Position numbers and translations under genes: made by a program. Shown in pieces: positions 43,215-54,600 of a stretch of DNA of 64,000 nucleotides. Position 1 is the first letter of the stretch. The number at the start of each line of letters is the position of its first letter. Where the stretch lies: positions 21,271 through 85,270 of the forward strand of contig MNCI01000828.1 of the NCBI GenBank assembly GCA_015680685.1. Direction: 5' to 3'. This stretch comes from Gnetum montanum. Its lineage: Eukaryota; Streptophyta; Gnetopsida; Gnetales; Gnetaceae. The notes under the pieces are model-generated. The model ran no database searches, was not told where the DNA came from, and saw nothing but the letters and a program-made list of their open reading frames with translations.

Positions 43215-43740
43215 TTATTTCTTTTTAACGTCTAACCCTTGTGGTGTTTCTTGTGTAAGTAGATAAGTGAGAATGCTACTATACCAATTTGTATCAGTGG
43301 GTAAGTGATTGTTTATCACACCTGCAAAGAGGAGTTCATCAGGGAAATGGTCATAGATTGGATATTCATCCTCTTTGTTGTCCCATCGTAACTGAGATAA
43401 ATTATCAGCAACAACATTCTTGGTGTCTTTACGATCAATCATCGTAAGATCGAACTCTTGTAAGATCACGAGCCATCGTATGATGCAAGGGCTCACCATT
43501 CGTTTATTCATTAGGAAATGTATTGCACTATGTTCCATATGTACAAATATCTTATAGCCCAATACATAGTGCCTAAAATTTTCTAGTGCAAACACCACAG
43601 CCATTAACTCTTTCTTGGTTGTGGTATAATTAAGTTGTGCACCAGCAATACTTCAACTTGCACAGTGGATGTAATAGGATCGTTTTTGGTCATCTAACTA
43701 TGTAAGTACGGCTCCTAAAGCAAAGTTGGATGTGTCAGCC
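43215..43740 (-). pseudogene. RNase H and linker, copy C
   Basis: 43604-43215 is open: AVVFALENFRHYVLGYKIFV, HMEHSAIHFLMNKRMVSPCI, LVILQEFDLTMIDRKDTKNV and DNLSQLRWDNKEDE. The usual HTDH catalytic site reads HMEH. The upstream TD.S.FALGAVL and LNYTTTKKELMA parts lie in a broken frame up to 43740. Confidence 0.85.
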
Positions 43741-43879
43741 ATTATATGGAACAACTTAGACTAGTTATGAGCTTGTAGAATGGGTGTTTCTACAAGTTTC
43801 TGTTTTAAAGTCTAGAAAGCTAGCTCACATTCCCTAGTCCATTCAAAGGATACATCCTTTTTTGTTAATTCAACCAATG

Positions 43880-44846
43880 GTTTTTAAACCTTTAAAAAGT
43901 TCTCAATGAAGTGTCCATAATAGCCAGTATGTCCAAGGAATGATCGAATGTCTTTTACAGTTTCAGGTTGCCGAGTGATTCCTTGGATGACCTTAATCTT
44001 TTCAGGATCTACCTCTATCCCTGTTTGTGAAATCTTGTGCCCTAATAAAATGTCTTCTTGGACCATTAAATGGCCTTTTTTTCAATTGAGCCTTAAATTG
44101 GCTTCAACACATTATTTTAATACTTCTTTAATCATTCCAACACTTGATCGAAGTCTACTCCATAGGTGGAGAAATCATCCATGAAGACCTGCACACCATT
44201 TCCTATTTGCTACTAAAATATGCTCAGAACCAAATGTTGAAATGTTGTTGGGGCATTACACAAGCTGGACAACATTTTTTTTATATGAAAATGTCCCCCA
44301 AGGACTTATGAATGTATTCTTGGCTTGGTCTTCTAGTGCTATTTGAATTTGGTTGTATCCACTGTACCCATCCAAAAAACTATAGTAGCAATGCCCTACA
44401 ATGGTATCTAAGACTTGGTCAACGAATGACAATGGAAAGTGGTCTTTAAATGTTGCCATGTTCAGTAGCCTAAAGTCTACACACACCCTCCATTTACCTC
44501 CCTTTTTAGGTACAATAACTAAGGGACTAACCCATTCGCTATCAGCAATGGGATAGATGAACCTAGCTTTTAGAAGTTATTCGATTTTTTCTTTAACCAC
44601 TTGCTTAAGCTTTGGGTTCAATCACCTTTGCGGTTTTCATCAAGGCTTAATAGAGGGGTCAATGTAAATTCTATGTTGGAATATCCTAGGATCTATTCCA
44701 GTCAATTTGGGATATGACCAAGTAAAGGCTTTTGACCATTTTTTTACCAATTTCAGCAGTCTTTCTTTTTGTTGAAGAGAAAACTTAGCGTTAATGATTA
44801 CCAGTTTTCCATTTTTGAGAAATTTATACTCCATAATGGTGGGCAA
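43880..44846 (-). pseudogene. Reverse transcriptase, copy C
   Basis: Segments in order: YKFLKNGKLVIINAKFSLQQ (44846), WSYPKLTGIDPRIFQHRIYI, GGKWRVCVDFRLLNMATFKD, LSFVDQVLDTIVGHCYYSFL, DGYSGYNQIQIALEDQAKNT, TFISPWGTFSYKK. The ..VQVFMDDFSTYG region follows near 44170 after a shift, then LGHKISQTGIEVDPEKIKVI and RSFLGHTGYYGHFIENFLK. Frameshift after SYKK and stops disable it. Confidence 0.9.
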
Positions 44847-45164
44847 TGATTTTAACTCAAGGGGCTCTTACTTGAATTCATCAAGGATTTCCAACTTCCC
44901 ACTGTTGATATTTTTTATGTCAGGACTTGGAAGTTGGCGATAGACTTGCTCTAATGTGTCTATGCTATCAATGTAGGTGCAAGTCAAGCTATCATTTGGT
45001 TCCATGCATATAGTTGAATTGTCTTCTTGGTTAGTTGTTAGCCACTGGGTGCCTTCCTATCTTGTGGCTACTACATACAGGCATCTTTGTATGTCAGTTA
45101 ATTGTGCACACTAGTTGCATGCAGGCAATGTTAAACATTGTACAAACTAGGACTTCTACATGCA

Positions 45165-45746
45165 ATTACACCCTGTGTCATTGTATGTGATGCATGGAAC
45201 TTTCTTCTTCTTAATATTTTTGAACGTATTTTATTTTGATATATCTAGGGAAAGATCACGTATTCCTAGGTGCACATCAATTGTGCTTAGCCATGCTCTT
45301 CCCATTATGATTGGGAAGTCCTCCTTACAATTGTTGACTTGAATCACTAGGAAATTGGCTGGATACGACCATCCACAAACAATGGTGATAATTTCCTCCA
45401 CTAGTCCTAAGGGGATAGTGATGGACTAGTCAACCAACTCTAAACAAATGTTACTCTTTTTTAGTGGAGGTAGATTCCAAGCTTTATACATTTCTTGGGA
45501 GATTAAGTTAACACTAGAACCTGAATCCAAAAGAGCTTTGCAAGGCTCATTACCAATGATTTGCAAATATATAAGAGGACTTCCAGTATCATAGAATTTC
45601 CTAGGAATATATCCAACTTTAATCCTATTAGTAATGACATGAGTCAACATGATTGTGTTCATTAAGTGCGATCTTTGGTTCGAAGGAAGCTCCAAAGATT
45701 CGAATGGTGGTGAGATGTTCAGAGAATTTTCCGCTTGTGGTTGCAA
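45165..45746 (-). pseudogene. Aspartic protease region, copy C
   Basis: 45746-45426 is open: GYIPRKFYDTGSPLIYLQII then GNEPCKALLDSGSSVNLISQ, with active site LLDSGSS, and LPPLKKSNICLELVD. Downstream 45330-45165 gives the GDFPIIMGRAWLSTIDVHLG and CITYNDTGC-like part shared with B and E. Well preserved active site; surrounding stops. Confidence 0.85.
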
Positions 45747-45799
45747 GGACTTAGTTGGACTGTTGGTTCTAAAGAAAAGTCTCTTCTTTATGTAGTTGT

Positions 45800-48176
45800 T
45801 TAAACCAATAGTAGGTTGAGGATTGACAGCCCTTATAGCATTATGTTGTTGTGGCTAGGTAGGGAGCTTACCTTGCATAACTGGAGCAGGTGGTAATGGA
45901 GCTAAGGGTGGAAGAGGTGCGATCAAATGAGAAGGATAGTATGTTTGTGGAACATCTCCCCTAGGAGAAGGAGTTCTATAGTACTCATGGGTTTGGTAGT
46001 GAGACTAAGGAGTGACATGACTAGTGGAGTCATGTGGAGAGATTAGCTACTATACATAGTACCCGTATGGGTTAGGTTGACAGTAAGGGTACTGTTGAAG
46101 TGGTGTTGGCATTCCCCATGATTGTGGGTGTTGCCACTGTTCATTGGATTGTGGTGGAGTTCCACTTGTATAATACATCAAGGATTGGTGGAACTATATT
46201 GGGTTACCTTGAGGATAAGGTAACCTATGGGGTGTTTGCTATCTGTTTAATCATGTGTTTAGTGCATACACCCCAGACTCTTACAGATGTGAGATTACTG
46301 GGCAACATCCCTTAGGATGGTCATATTAGCGTATTTCACATCCACCATCATTTTCTATATCTAAATTCACAACCTCTTTAATGATGGAAACTTTTCCCTT
46401 ACCTTTATTACATGCACATTCAGTTTCTTTCTTTTTTCTCCTTTCTCGATCACTACCTTGCTCTCTAGACTCCTCTACTATTTTGAGAATGGTTTGAAAT
46501 TTATTATCTAGGGAGCCCCACATTTGATCTACCTTTGCCAATACTTCTAATGCAAATTTCTGAATAGGCAAAGTTTTCCTATTCACCATTTCTTCAAGTG
46601 GTGACTCTTCTTCATCCTCACAAAATCTCACTTCCTTCTTTCGGAGGGAAGGATCTCTATTGTATTCCTTCACACTCTCTCTTTTCCTTAACTCACCTTT
46701 CTCCTTGGCAACTTGCTCCAACAATCTTTGTACTTGATGGGCTCTAAGCTTGGATAGTCTTCCTTGGGCATAAGTCCCAAGGGTTCTTCCCATTTAATGC
46801 CTTATCCCATCTATGAGATGGCATAGTTGTTCCCTCTGCGAGTAACCATGGCTAGGGTAACAATGTAATAATGCATAATATCGGCCCATGGTAGCATCCA
46901 AGGGTTTGTGTCCTCCTTGTTTCCATCCTTAGATTTGCTTTCGTAGGTTGGACACTTAGGGGTACATTTGATACTTATCATTGAATAGTTCTAACATGGC
47001 ACTCCATCGATGAATGGATTCTAGTTCTAAGGACCAGTACCAGCTTTCCACTTCTTTGATCAATGTCCATGGAAACAACTTGAGTTTTTGCCACTTTTTT
47101 TCTATGTTTTGCAAGGCACATGCATCGTAAAATTCTTGCAAATGATTTTGAGGATCAACGTTGTATCCTCCTTCAAATCATGGGATATTGTTCATGTCTA
47201 ATCTTTTGATCCTATTGTCCTTTTGGTGCCTTGTTGAGATCCTAACGGCCTTAGTTATATCTAGCATACTTTGGGTAGCGAGTAGGGGTTCATCATGATC
47301 ATATTTTCAATGGCGTCTATGATGCCTATGTTGTTCCCTACTCTCCCTCCTTTCGTGATGTGTTTCTCTAGAATTCCCTCATCCCCTTTCTCGACTATTT
47401 TTTCTATTATTCCTATTTCACCTACAATTATCCTCAAGGTCTTTTCCTTTGTGACTAGGTCCAGATGCTGAAGGAGAGAGGGAAGGAGATGATGAAGGTG
47501 AAGAGGAAGGAGGACTGGCACCATGACGATGCCTACTACCTTCTCTTCGGTGGTCACGGCCTCTGTCACGATTACAATCAAAATGTCCGTCTTTATCATG
47601 CATTCATGTTCCTTTTTCGAACCCTTTGTATCTGTCAGAACCAAAATCTGGGTTATGGATAGTTGACTGAATATTTTGATACATAACCCATTGACTAAAG
47701 TCAATGGGGGGAACATCATTTTGTGGAAAACCTCATGAGGCAGGTTCACCACCCTCATTTTCGCTTAGGACATATGAGACGTCTTGAGACCACTTCCCCT
47801 TTATAGATTTATGATTTCTCTCCTGTTGTAAGTCCCTTTGATGTTGTGCCTCCATGGGTCGATACTCTCTCGAGTCGTGTTCATGCACAACATACTTTAC
47901 CTATAAGTGTTGAATACCAATTCGTGTGAGAGCATGAAGAAGCATGCTTGGGACTAAGTGATTGGGAGGTAGCACTATGTTACCTTCTAAATCACACCAA
48001 TGCAGTTGTTCATCCTAGTGGAGGATAAAGGTAAATTTTGGTATATACTCATTAGGATGAACGTATACCACACGAAACTATTGGGGCACTAGCAGGTCAT
48101 CATGTGTACTATGTCTTCGATTGTTTATTGTGTCAGATCTAGTCAGTGAAGCACTCTCATAAGAAGAAGGAGACAT
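45800..48176 (-). pseudogene. gag, copy C
   Basis: Starts at an ATG at 48176 (MSPSSYESASLTRSDTINNR). Order as in A: FRVVYVHPNEYIPKFTFIL; a basic linker with DHRREGSRHRHGASPPSSSP (from 47603); DEPLLATQSMLDITKAVRIS; capsid QKLKLFPWTLIKEVESWYWS and AMLELFNDKYQMYP (47141-46956); YSQREQLCHLIDGIRH; then the open frame 46793-46326 MGRTLGTYAQGRLSKLRAHQ to NDGGCEIR. The Gln-rich tail runs to about 45800. Around ten stops; otherwise colinear with A. Confidence 0.85.
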
Positions 48177-48303
48177 GATTAATTATTCAGTGTGCAATAC
48201 TTTTCTCTTCTCTTTTCTAATAATTTTAAGATAACCAACCCTAAGGGTTCGTTCCAATGATGGGGAGATTCCTAAGTTATAATTAGTGCACAAACAACAA
48301 AGT

Positions 48304-48321
48304 CCCTAGCAACGGTACCAA
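48304..48321 (-). other. Primer binding site of copy C (tRNA-Asp type)
   Basis: Minus strand TTGGTACCGTTGCTAGGGAC directly inside the LTR; matches TGGCGCCGTTGCCGGGGA at most positions. Confidence 0.85.
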
Positions 48322-49185
48322 TGATGAGTGGCAAGGTACCCCTACACTCAACCATATGAATATGAGCATTACACGTGATCCGGTTGAACTCCAAGGACTA
48401 AGTGCTTATGCACCTTCACTGAACAAGGATGGGTTAGGTGATCGTTATCTTCGCAAGCTTACTCGTATGGCGTGATTGTATAGTTNGATCGTTATCTTCG
48501 CAAGCTTACTCGTATGGCGTGATTGTATAGTTAAGTAAACTTGTGCTATATGATTTTTATGCTTTTTATGTTTTATGTCCTGGTACTAAAGAGGGAAGAA
48601 GTGAATTAATTGAATAACTAATTTAATTTAACTAATCATCTAGGTCCTAGCTAGTCCTAACACCAACATCCATTCCAACTTTCTGTACACATCCTGAACC
48701 AGTGCAACACTACTGGGATTACCAAACGCTAATCATTACTAGGTTACCAAGTGTTCCACGCATACTCAAAGTGGTCGTATTGAGTGTGCTTACTTGTGAA
48801 AACTAGTGAATCAATAAAAGCAACATTAATTAACTAATGAAAGCATTAAATAACTGTAAATAACATTAAGGATAAGAAATAAGCTATTCTGAATGCTACA
48901 AGGTTTATCACAAAGTTCATCTTTATTTCCGAACATAAGGTGTGCTCAAGTACACAATGCTCGAATAAAGATCCGTTTGCTTTATGACTCCTACTACAGG
49001 CACTCAAAAATAATTCTAACTCTGAGAAGGGAAAACTAAAAGAGTTTAGGTAAGGGACTAAGAACTAATGCTAAAACCAAGTGCGCCCGCCTCTTATTTA
49101 TAGGTAATGAGACAGCTCCCGACATCGGTTGTCCGATATCACTTGGTAGGCTCCGATATTGTGGTCTCGATATCGCAGCTTATCA
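48322..49185 (-). repeat. 5' LTR of copy C (with assembly seam)
   Basis: 864 bp as given, TGATAAGCTG (minus, 49185) to CCACTCATCA (48322). About 817 bp once the duplicated 46-bp block and N at 48486-48532 are discounted. GATATCG-like units at 49119-49180; TATAAATA (minus) near 49098-49105; AATAAAG signal near 48922. Confidence 0.9.
48440..48532. other. Assembly seam: N flanked by identical 46-bp blocks
   Basis: 48440-48485 and 48487-48532 are identical (both start GATCGTTATCTTCGCAAGCT and end GTATAGTT), separated by a single N at 48486. The 3' LTR has this sequence once, so it is an unmerged contig overlap, not biology. Confidence 0.92.
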
Positions 49186-49269
49186 CTAGCTATATGACCC
49201 CTAGCCTCAAACTGAGACAAATTGCACAAACATAAATATAACATAATATTATGGAGTGCTACGGTGAGG

Positions 49270-49760
49270 GGTTACGACATCGTAGAAGGAATTTGATTGT
49301 TTAATTCAAAGAATGCATAAAATATTAGTCGTTCTTTATCTTTTCCATTTGATCCTCCTTCATCTTTTAAAGCCTTGCTTTTAGTCTTAAGTAGTTTATA
49401 TTTAATATTAAAATTTTTATGTTGCATGTATGCCTTCCTTTTATCTTTTAAATGCTTCATGTCTCCTTGAATTTGTTTTTCTTGTAATTGCTTCTCAATT
49501 GAATTTTTATTATAAGTAGCCCCTAATTTTTCTTAGAGTCTTACTTACTTCTTTATTTCTTTAACATGAGTTTTCCCTCCTTCACTCTTTGATGTTTTTG
49601 ACTTTTCTTGATCTTTAGGTGTGTCTTCCTTATCTTGATATTTTTCTTGAAGATATCTCCACATTTATTTTTTGGTCTTCATGGTTGAAATAGAATCTCT
49701 AACTTTATTGCAAATTGGATTGTCACCTATTTCCTTTACAAAGTCTTCTTCTTGAGATAC
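49270..49760 (-). other. Lysine-rich coding-like remnant, unrecognised
   Basis: The minus strand has a frame with few stops rich in Lys, Glu and Gln: MWRYLQEKYQDKEDTPKDQE, KTSKSEGGKTHVKEIKK, NKNSIEKQLQEKQIQGD, then MKHLKDKRKAYMQHKNFNIK from 49460. No known domain recognised. It could be a decayed host exon or the basic part of a transposon protein. Confidence 0.3.
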
Positions 49761-50152
49761 CTTTTAAATTTTATTTTTTAAATTTTTGTTCATGCTTTTT
49801 GGTTTATTAGTGCAATAGTATATTAGTCAAACATTTTCATTTCCAAATATTTCCATAGCAGTAATTTTTTGGACTATAAAAAATAGTAGCAATTCTAATG
49901 ATGTAACTGCATAAGCTCATATCTTCCAAAGTAATGCAAAGTTGATTTTCAAGTTTTAGATGTAAATTTCTAGGAATATTCTATTTCCAATGAAGTAATA
50001 ATCAAAATAAAACATTACAAAATGAGGAAGATATCATCATTTCATTGATTGTCATTCATTTTTAAATAGTTTGAGAAGTAGAAAACTATGTAATTTGTAA
50101 AGTGTATATCTCCTAGATAATATTCAAGCTTTATAGAAAATTTAAATTATGT
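49761..50152. other. AT-rich spacer between copies C and D
   Basis: No gene or repeat recognised apart from the left target duplication of copy D (tatgt, 50148-50152). Confidence 0.5.
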
Positions 50153-50998
50153 TGATGAAGTGTCTTCCTTGGGTTGTGTTGATGGGATGCTATCGATGTG
50201 ATCCCATTGACATGGTTGCATCAACGTATGGTCCGATGCATTAACATGACCCTATCGATGTAGTGTCTATCTTTGCTTATAAATACGTGCTTACTAGTCA
50301 CATTTATGACATCAATTCATTAGTGTTTTAGCGAAGCTCTTGCATTTTTTTGACTGATAGTTAGAATATTTTCTAAGTGCCCACCATAGGAGTAATAAAT
50401 GTATAGATCTTTATTTAAACACTAAAGTACCTAAGCACCTTGATGTGATCGACAATAAAGATGAGTTTTCTTCACAAACCTTGCAACATTTGGAAATAGC
50501 TTAATGTTTACTTCAAATGAATTTATTATTTGATCAATTTACTTTAATGCATTGAATTAATTAATTAAAACACATAAGTATGACCATTTCAAGCATACAT
50601 TAACGTTTGGTAATCTTAGTAGTGCTTAACGCTTAGTAACCCAATACATTGCAACATTGTTTAGGATGTGTACGGTATATGGGAATGGATGCTTATGCTA
50701 GGATTAGTTAAGACATTAGTTGGTTACTAGATTAGTTAAACATTTCATTGCTTTATTTTCTAGCACTTAGATGATTTAAACAATAAAATATAAAATGATA
50801 AAAATGATATGCCTTAGTTATTATTAACCATGCACTTGCACTTCACAAGTGAAATTGAGAAGACAACAATCATGCCCTTGATATTCATTATCTAGACCTA
50901 GTGTACTTAGAGAGCTAAAGTCCATGAAATTCAATTGGATCACTTAGTAAATGCTATGATTTGTATGGTTAGGCGTAGGATATACTTGTTTCTTATCA
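50153..50998 (+). repeat. 5' LTR of copy D
   Basis: 846 bp, TGATGAAGTGTCTTCC to CTTATCA. U3 array with GATG/CATC motifs at 50170-50275; TATAAATA at about 50278-50285; AATAAAG signal near 50453-50459. Confidence 0.93.
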
Positions 50999-51018
50999 TT
51001 GGCATCATTGCTAAGGAC
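50999..51018 (+). other. Primer binding site of copy D (tRNA-Asp type)
   Basis: TTGGCATCATTGCTAAGGAC directly follows the 5' LTR; a CpG-depleted version of the tRNA-Asp complement. Confidence 0.8.
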
Positions 51019-51159
51019 TTTAGTTAGCCATGTGTGTTATCTAGAAGTTAGTGAAATTATTCAATGATGTTGTAACGAATCTAAAATTCGAAATCATTAA
51101 AGATAATAATAATAGTAATAGCACACTATTTTCTTTTCAACTAAAATATCTTTTTCTCA

Positions 51160-52225
51160 TAGGGCTAATTCTCCACCACCATTTGAACATACATCCAATC
51201 AACAAAGCCATGAAGGGTCAAAACCGCTAGTGCCCCAACAATGTAGAGTGGTATATACTCATCCCAATGAGTATATGCAAGACTTCACCTCCATCCTACA
51301 TTAAGATGAACAACTATGGTGCAGGGACATGGAGGGAAACATTGTGTTTTTTCCCAATCAATCAGTTCCTATGATGATGCTCAAAACTCTCATGAGGTTG
51401 GACATCCAAGACTTCAATGCTGAATATGTTATGCAAGACCATGAATTTCGGTATTATCATCCCACTGAGGCACAATGCAAGAAAGATTAATAATAGAATA
51501 TGCATGACAAAGCATCGAAGGGGAAATAATTCACAAATCCCTTGTTCCTACTAGGATAGAAAGAAGAAGAGGATCCCTTTTTGGGGGGTTCTCAATTTAC
51601 TAACTCTCCTCCCCTTGTCTTTGATGAGGGGGGCTTTGAACCAAAACTTGTAGTCCACCATAAACAATCCTAGTTTGGGCAAGAATGGGTCCCATGACCA
51701 TGGGGGATTTAAAGGTGGGAGTCAAGGCAAGAATGTGGACAAGCATCACAATGATGACAAGTATGCTAATCATGAACATGACCAATGAAGAGGGGATAGT
51801 AGGAATTGTGTTGGTGCTAGCTCTCCTCCCTCTTCATCTTTAACATCCTCATATTCTTCCTCCTCTTAGTCCAACTAAAACCATAGGGGATGTGACCATG
51901 ATGAAGATGACTAATGGAATAGAGATGATTATAGGGCCCATCAAACTAGTAGAGACCAGGGGTGTGGGAAATCAAGGAAGGCCCACCACCATGAAAGAAG
52001 GGATAGTAGAGGACATCATAAGCATCATGGCCACCATAGAGGCTATGACTACATAGCAAACTAAAGTCCCTACCAATAGCACCAATGATGAGCCTTTACT
52101 TGCAACTAGAAATATGTTGAATATTACAAAGGCCATGAGAATCCCAACAAGGCATGTGAAAGAGAGAAAAATCAAAAGGTTGGATATGAATAATATCCCC
52201 AAGTTTGAAGGAGGGAAGGGTGCTC
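51160..52225 (+). pseudogene. gag remnant (N-terminal half), copy D
   Basis: Decayed frames: RVVYTHPNEYMQDFTSILH near 51245, DMEGNIVFFPNQSVPMMML, a His/Asp-rich basic linker with Ser runs (51700-51960), then DEPLLATRNMLNITKAMRIP and RLDMNNIPKFEGG ending about 52222. The capsid domain and zinc-binding tail are absent because of the deletion. Confidence 0.8.
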
Positions 52226-52440
52226 GAGCTAGGATGAATTCTATTTCGATGATTCTCTTTTTTATTACTATGCTATCATATGTATAAATACCCCTGTTAG
52301 CCAACTTTCATAGTAAATTCTATTTATTCTTGACTACTTTCAGTTGTGGGGATCACTTACTAGCCTTGATGGAAGTAGTTACTAACATTATAGGTTGTTG
52401 GGTGGCTGAAGGGTTGTGTGAGTCAATGTGGGAGACTAAA
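52226..52440 (+). other. Filler at the gag-RT deletion, copy D
   Basis: About 215 bp with no match to the other copies. It contains TATGTATAAATACCCC and a short repeat (GAATTCTATTT near 52235, AAATTCTATTT near 52314). Could be a fragment of another element inserted during the deletion repair; origin unknown. Confidence 0.5.
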
Positions 52441-53330
52441 CCATCTTGAGAAAGTGCTGAAAAGGTATGTGGAGATAAACCTTAGGCTCAACTAGTAGAA
52501 AAACTATTTGATGGTCTAGGAAGCCATTGTTTTGGGGCATAGAATTTCTTAAAAATGGATTTAGGTGGATTCTAAAAAGATAAGGGTCATCCAAGAAATT
52601 ATTTGACAACTAGAAATAATTAAAGATGTGGGGCAATTCCTTGGACACACTAGCTACTATCAATGATCAATTATGAATTTCTATAAGATCACTAAATTTT
52701 TGGTGAAGCTAATAAAGAAAGATGCTCCATTTAGGAATGTGAGCATGCATTCCAGCATCTTAAGAAAAAGCTTATGAAAGCTCCAATTCTATAAGCACCT
52801 GACTCATCTAGACCTTTCCACATCATGATAGATGCATTGAATTATGCCTTGGAAGCTGTTATCACATAGTTGGATGATCAAAAATGTCCTTACTATATCC
52901 ACTATATGACCCAAAGTATTATGGGTGCATAACTGAATTACACCACAATAGAGAAAGAATTGATGGTAGTGGTGTTTGCCTTGAAAACATTTAGGCACTG
53001 TGTGCTTGGATACAAGGTGTTTGTGCACACATATCACAATGCAATCTAGTTCTTGATGAACAAACCAACAGTGAGCCCTTGTGTCATACGATGGTTGATG
53101 ATCTTACAAGAATTCAATCTTACGATGGGAGATCAAAAGGGAATCGAGAATGCAGTTGCTGATCACTTATCTTGATTGCAATGGAGAAATAAAGAGGAGA
53201 GCCCACTGTTAGATTAGTTTCCTAACAAAATTCTCTTTGCTATGGACATAACTAATAAAATGCCCACTAAATTCAATTGGTGCAATGACATTCTCATCTA
53301 TCTTCTCACTCAAGAGATGCCACAAGAGTG
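52440..53330 (+). pseudogene. RT end and RNase H, copy D
   Basis: Begins within the RT thumb (HLEKVLKRYVEINLRLN), then RVIQEI and FLGHTSYYQ. RNase H follows: RPFHIMIDALNYALEAVIT, NYTTIEKELMVVVFALKTFR, QEFNLTMGDQKGIENAVADH. TDAS is IDAL here, so the first catalytic motif is altered. Stops present. Confidence 0.8.
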
Positions 53331-53379
53331 AAACTACAAGAAGAAACAATAGTTTCTTCACCAAGCAAAACAGTTCATG

Positions 53380-54600
53380 GAAATTAACAAGCACCTTTAC
53401 AAGGTGTGCACTGATGGCCTGGTTTATTGGTTTTTTTCTAATGCTGATCAACTACGCATTCTCTAGAACACTAATGAGGGTCCTTGTGGGGGCCACTATG
53501 CTAGGAGACGTATGACCATTAAGATCCTCATGGCAGGGTATTATTGGCCAACACTCTTTAGAGATGCTCACCAATTCATCTACTCTTGTAAATGATACCA
53601 CCATGTTGGTGGAATAATCATTAAAATGAAGGGACCTTAGTAATGGATCCAACCACTAGAGCCCTTTAAAATTTGGGGCATTAACTGCATGGGTCCCATC
53701 AAACCCATGTTAAATGAAAAGGTGTACATCGTAGTTGTTATTGACTATTATATGAAATGGGTAGAAGCTATAGCTATCACCCACTATACGTCTTCTACGA
53801 CTACTTAATTTTTATAAAAAAATGTTATAAATAGGTTTAGTATTCCACATGCACTTATTTCTGATAATGGAACTTATTTTACAAGCACTAGTTTTTTGAA
53901 AACTCATGCAACACTTGGGGGTTGAACATAAATCCACAACACCCTACCACCCCAAGTCAATGATTAAGAAGTGGTTACAAATAGGGAAATTACAAAGATA
54001 CTAACAAGAAATGGTAGTAAATATAGAAGGGATTGGAGCAAAAAACTCAGTGATACCCTTTGGGCCTATTGCTCCACTTGGAAACTTCTTATTGACTACT
54101 CTCTCTATGAGCTTGTGTACGAAAAATTACTAACACTTCCTATTGAAGCTTAGCTTTGTACACAATCAACAACTTATGACCTTGACCTTGACCTAAGTCT
54201 AGCACAAAAAGAAAGATTGATGAACCTCAACTTGCTAGAAGAGAACTGATTGGTAGCCTTGTTATCCAATGAAGTACACAAGGCATGCAACAAGCAATGA
54301 CATGACCTTAGAATAAGGAAAGTCAAATTTCAACCAAGAGATAGGATCCTCTACTAGAATTCCACACATATACTCTAATGAACCAAGTTTCAAACATTGT
54401 GGAAGGGGCCTTATGTTATCTCTAAAACCTTTCCTTTTGGGGTCATGTTAATATACAAACTTGAAAGCCCAAACAAAAAACTATTGGTCAACATGCAACA
54501 AGTCAAACCTTGCCATGAGCCCAAAAGAGAAAGTGACTAGAACACCTCAATATATGGATAATCATGCTCAATTTTTTGAATCTCCTCCTTCCAACTTAGT
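53380..54600 (+). pseudogene. Integrase, copy D
   Basis: Decayed: NEGPCGGHYARR (zinc region), IWGINCMGPIKPM (first catalytic Asp now Asn), YYMKWVEAIA, IPHALISDNGTYFTSTSFL (second Asp), VVTNREITKILTRNGSKYRR from 53971, LSDTLWAYCSTWKLLIDYSL, and a C-terminal part to about 54600. Not functional. Confidence 0.8.

Larger units (their letters stand above)
39203..49185 (-). mobile_element. Athila-like Ty3/gypsy LTR retrotransposon, copy C (complete ends)
   Basis: Minus-strand element of about 10 kb: 5' LTR 48322-49185, primer site, gag, PR, RT, RNase H, INT, post-pol region, purine tract and 3' LTR 39203-40047. The flanks ctagt (39198-39202) and ctagc (49186-49190) are a 5-bp target duplication with one transition. 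Order and motifs match copy B. The coding region keeps several long frames, but integrase has lost its catalytic Glu and there are stops in every part. No ORF3. Confidence 0.92.
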
